10,000 nucleotides of DNA from Baffinella frigidus (Eukaryota; Cryptophyceae; Cryptomonadales; Baffinellaceae): positions 130,665-140,664 of the forward strand of contig MU647072.1 in assembly GCA_026770585.1 (NCBI GenBank), written 5' to 3'. Shown in pieces: positions 9,955-10,000 of the stretch (positions within the stretch are counted from its first letter, which is position 1; every line of letters starts with the position of its first letter). The position numbers and the translations under genes were made by a program. The notes under the pieces are model-generated. The model ran no database searches. It was not told the DNA's origin and was given only the letters and a program-made list of their open reading frames with translations.

Positions 9955-10000
9955 CCGCAGCGGGCTACGAAGGTGTTTCTCGCAGGAAATGCCCGAGTTT
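9955..10000 (-). mobile_element. CACAGCGG-family element, reverse copy cut by the window end
   Basis: cccgcagcgggctacgaagg and gcaggaaatgcccgagttt match 9608-9655. It starts eight bases after the TA-flanked element and runs off the end, so the whole block 9608-9954 may repeat. Confidence 0.7.

Overview
The window looks like nuclear DNA of a eukaryote. It holds no bacterial operons, ribosome binding sites or long open frames. Coding signal comes only as short stretches of 42 to 134 bases, all on the + strand, most bounded by AG acceptors and GT donors. Heptanucleotide tracts of the CCCTAAA type (TTTAGGG telomere type) and CTT-rich introns fit an alga, plant or alveolate such as a chromerid or dinoflagellate. 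That placement is a guess from general features, not a search result.

I read five exon types, each present as a cluster of copies, in the order W, K, V, A, B from left to right. W (about 450-2297) is a WD40-repeat exon, with one full copy at 1224-1357, six upstream copies of its first half and five downstream copies of its second half. K (2840-2888 and 3205-3246) continues the WD40 fold. V (4412-5934) is an acidic exon in eight copies, most of them decayed. A (6605 to about 8780) and B (9117-9791) form the first part of a synaptotagmin-type C2 domain. The reading phases join: W ends in phase 2, K supplies the missing base and ends in phase 0, and V, A and B are all phase 0 to 0. The best copies (1224-1357, 2840-2888, 5580-5657, 7671-7745, 9382-9453 or 9720-9791) could make one continuous reading, but WD40 and C2 may equally belong to two genes. 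Many other copies carry stops, frameshifts, lost splice sites or insertions.

Non-coding space has three main components. First, degenerate telomere-like heptamers (1-449, 1057-1217, 2596-2836, 4142-4405, 9152-9197) and other tandem repeats (2895-3121, 8998-9110, 9255-9365). Second, short inverted-repeat elements without a transposase. Five of them are flanked by TA on both sides (3263-3465, 3799-3994, 5941-6092, 8784-8995, 9795-9945) and a sixth is similar (8467-8607). One has an empty-site paralogue inside the window that supports a TA duplication. Third, a CACAGCGG-ended family of about 157 bp (2322-2480, 6260-6414 and partial copies) and other fold-backs rich in the motif CCTACGGTAGG.

Taken together this is a gene region where exons have been duplicated locally many times while small inverted-repeat elements landed in introns, next to splice donors and inside exon copies. 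At least one element family supplies a splice acceptor to a coding exon. The most notable features are the ordered arrays of exon copies and the introner-like elements sitting at splice sites.
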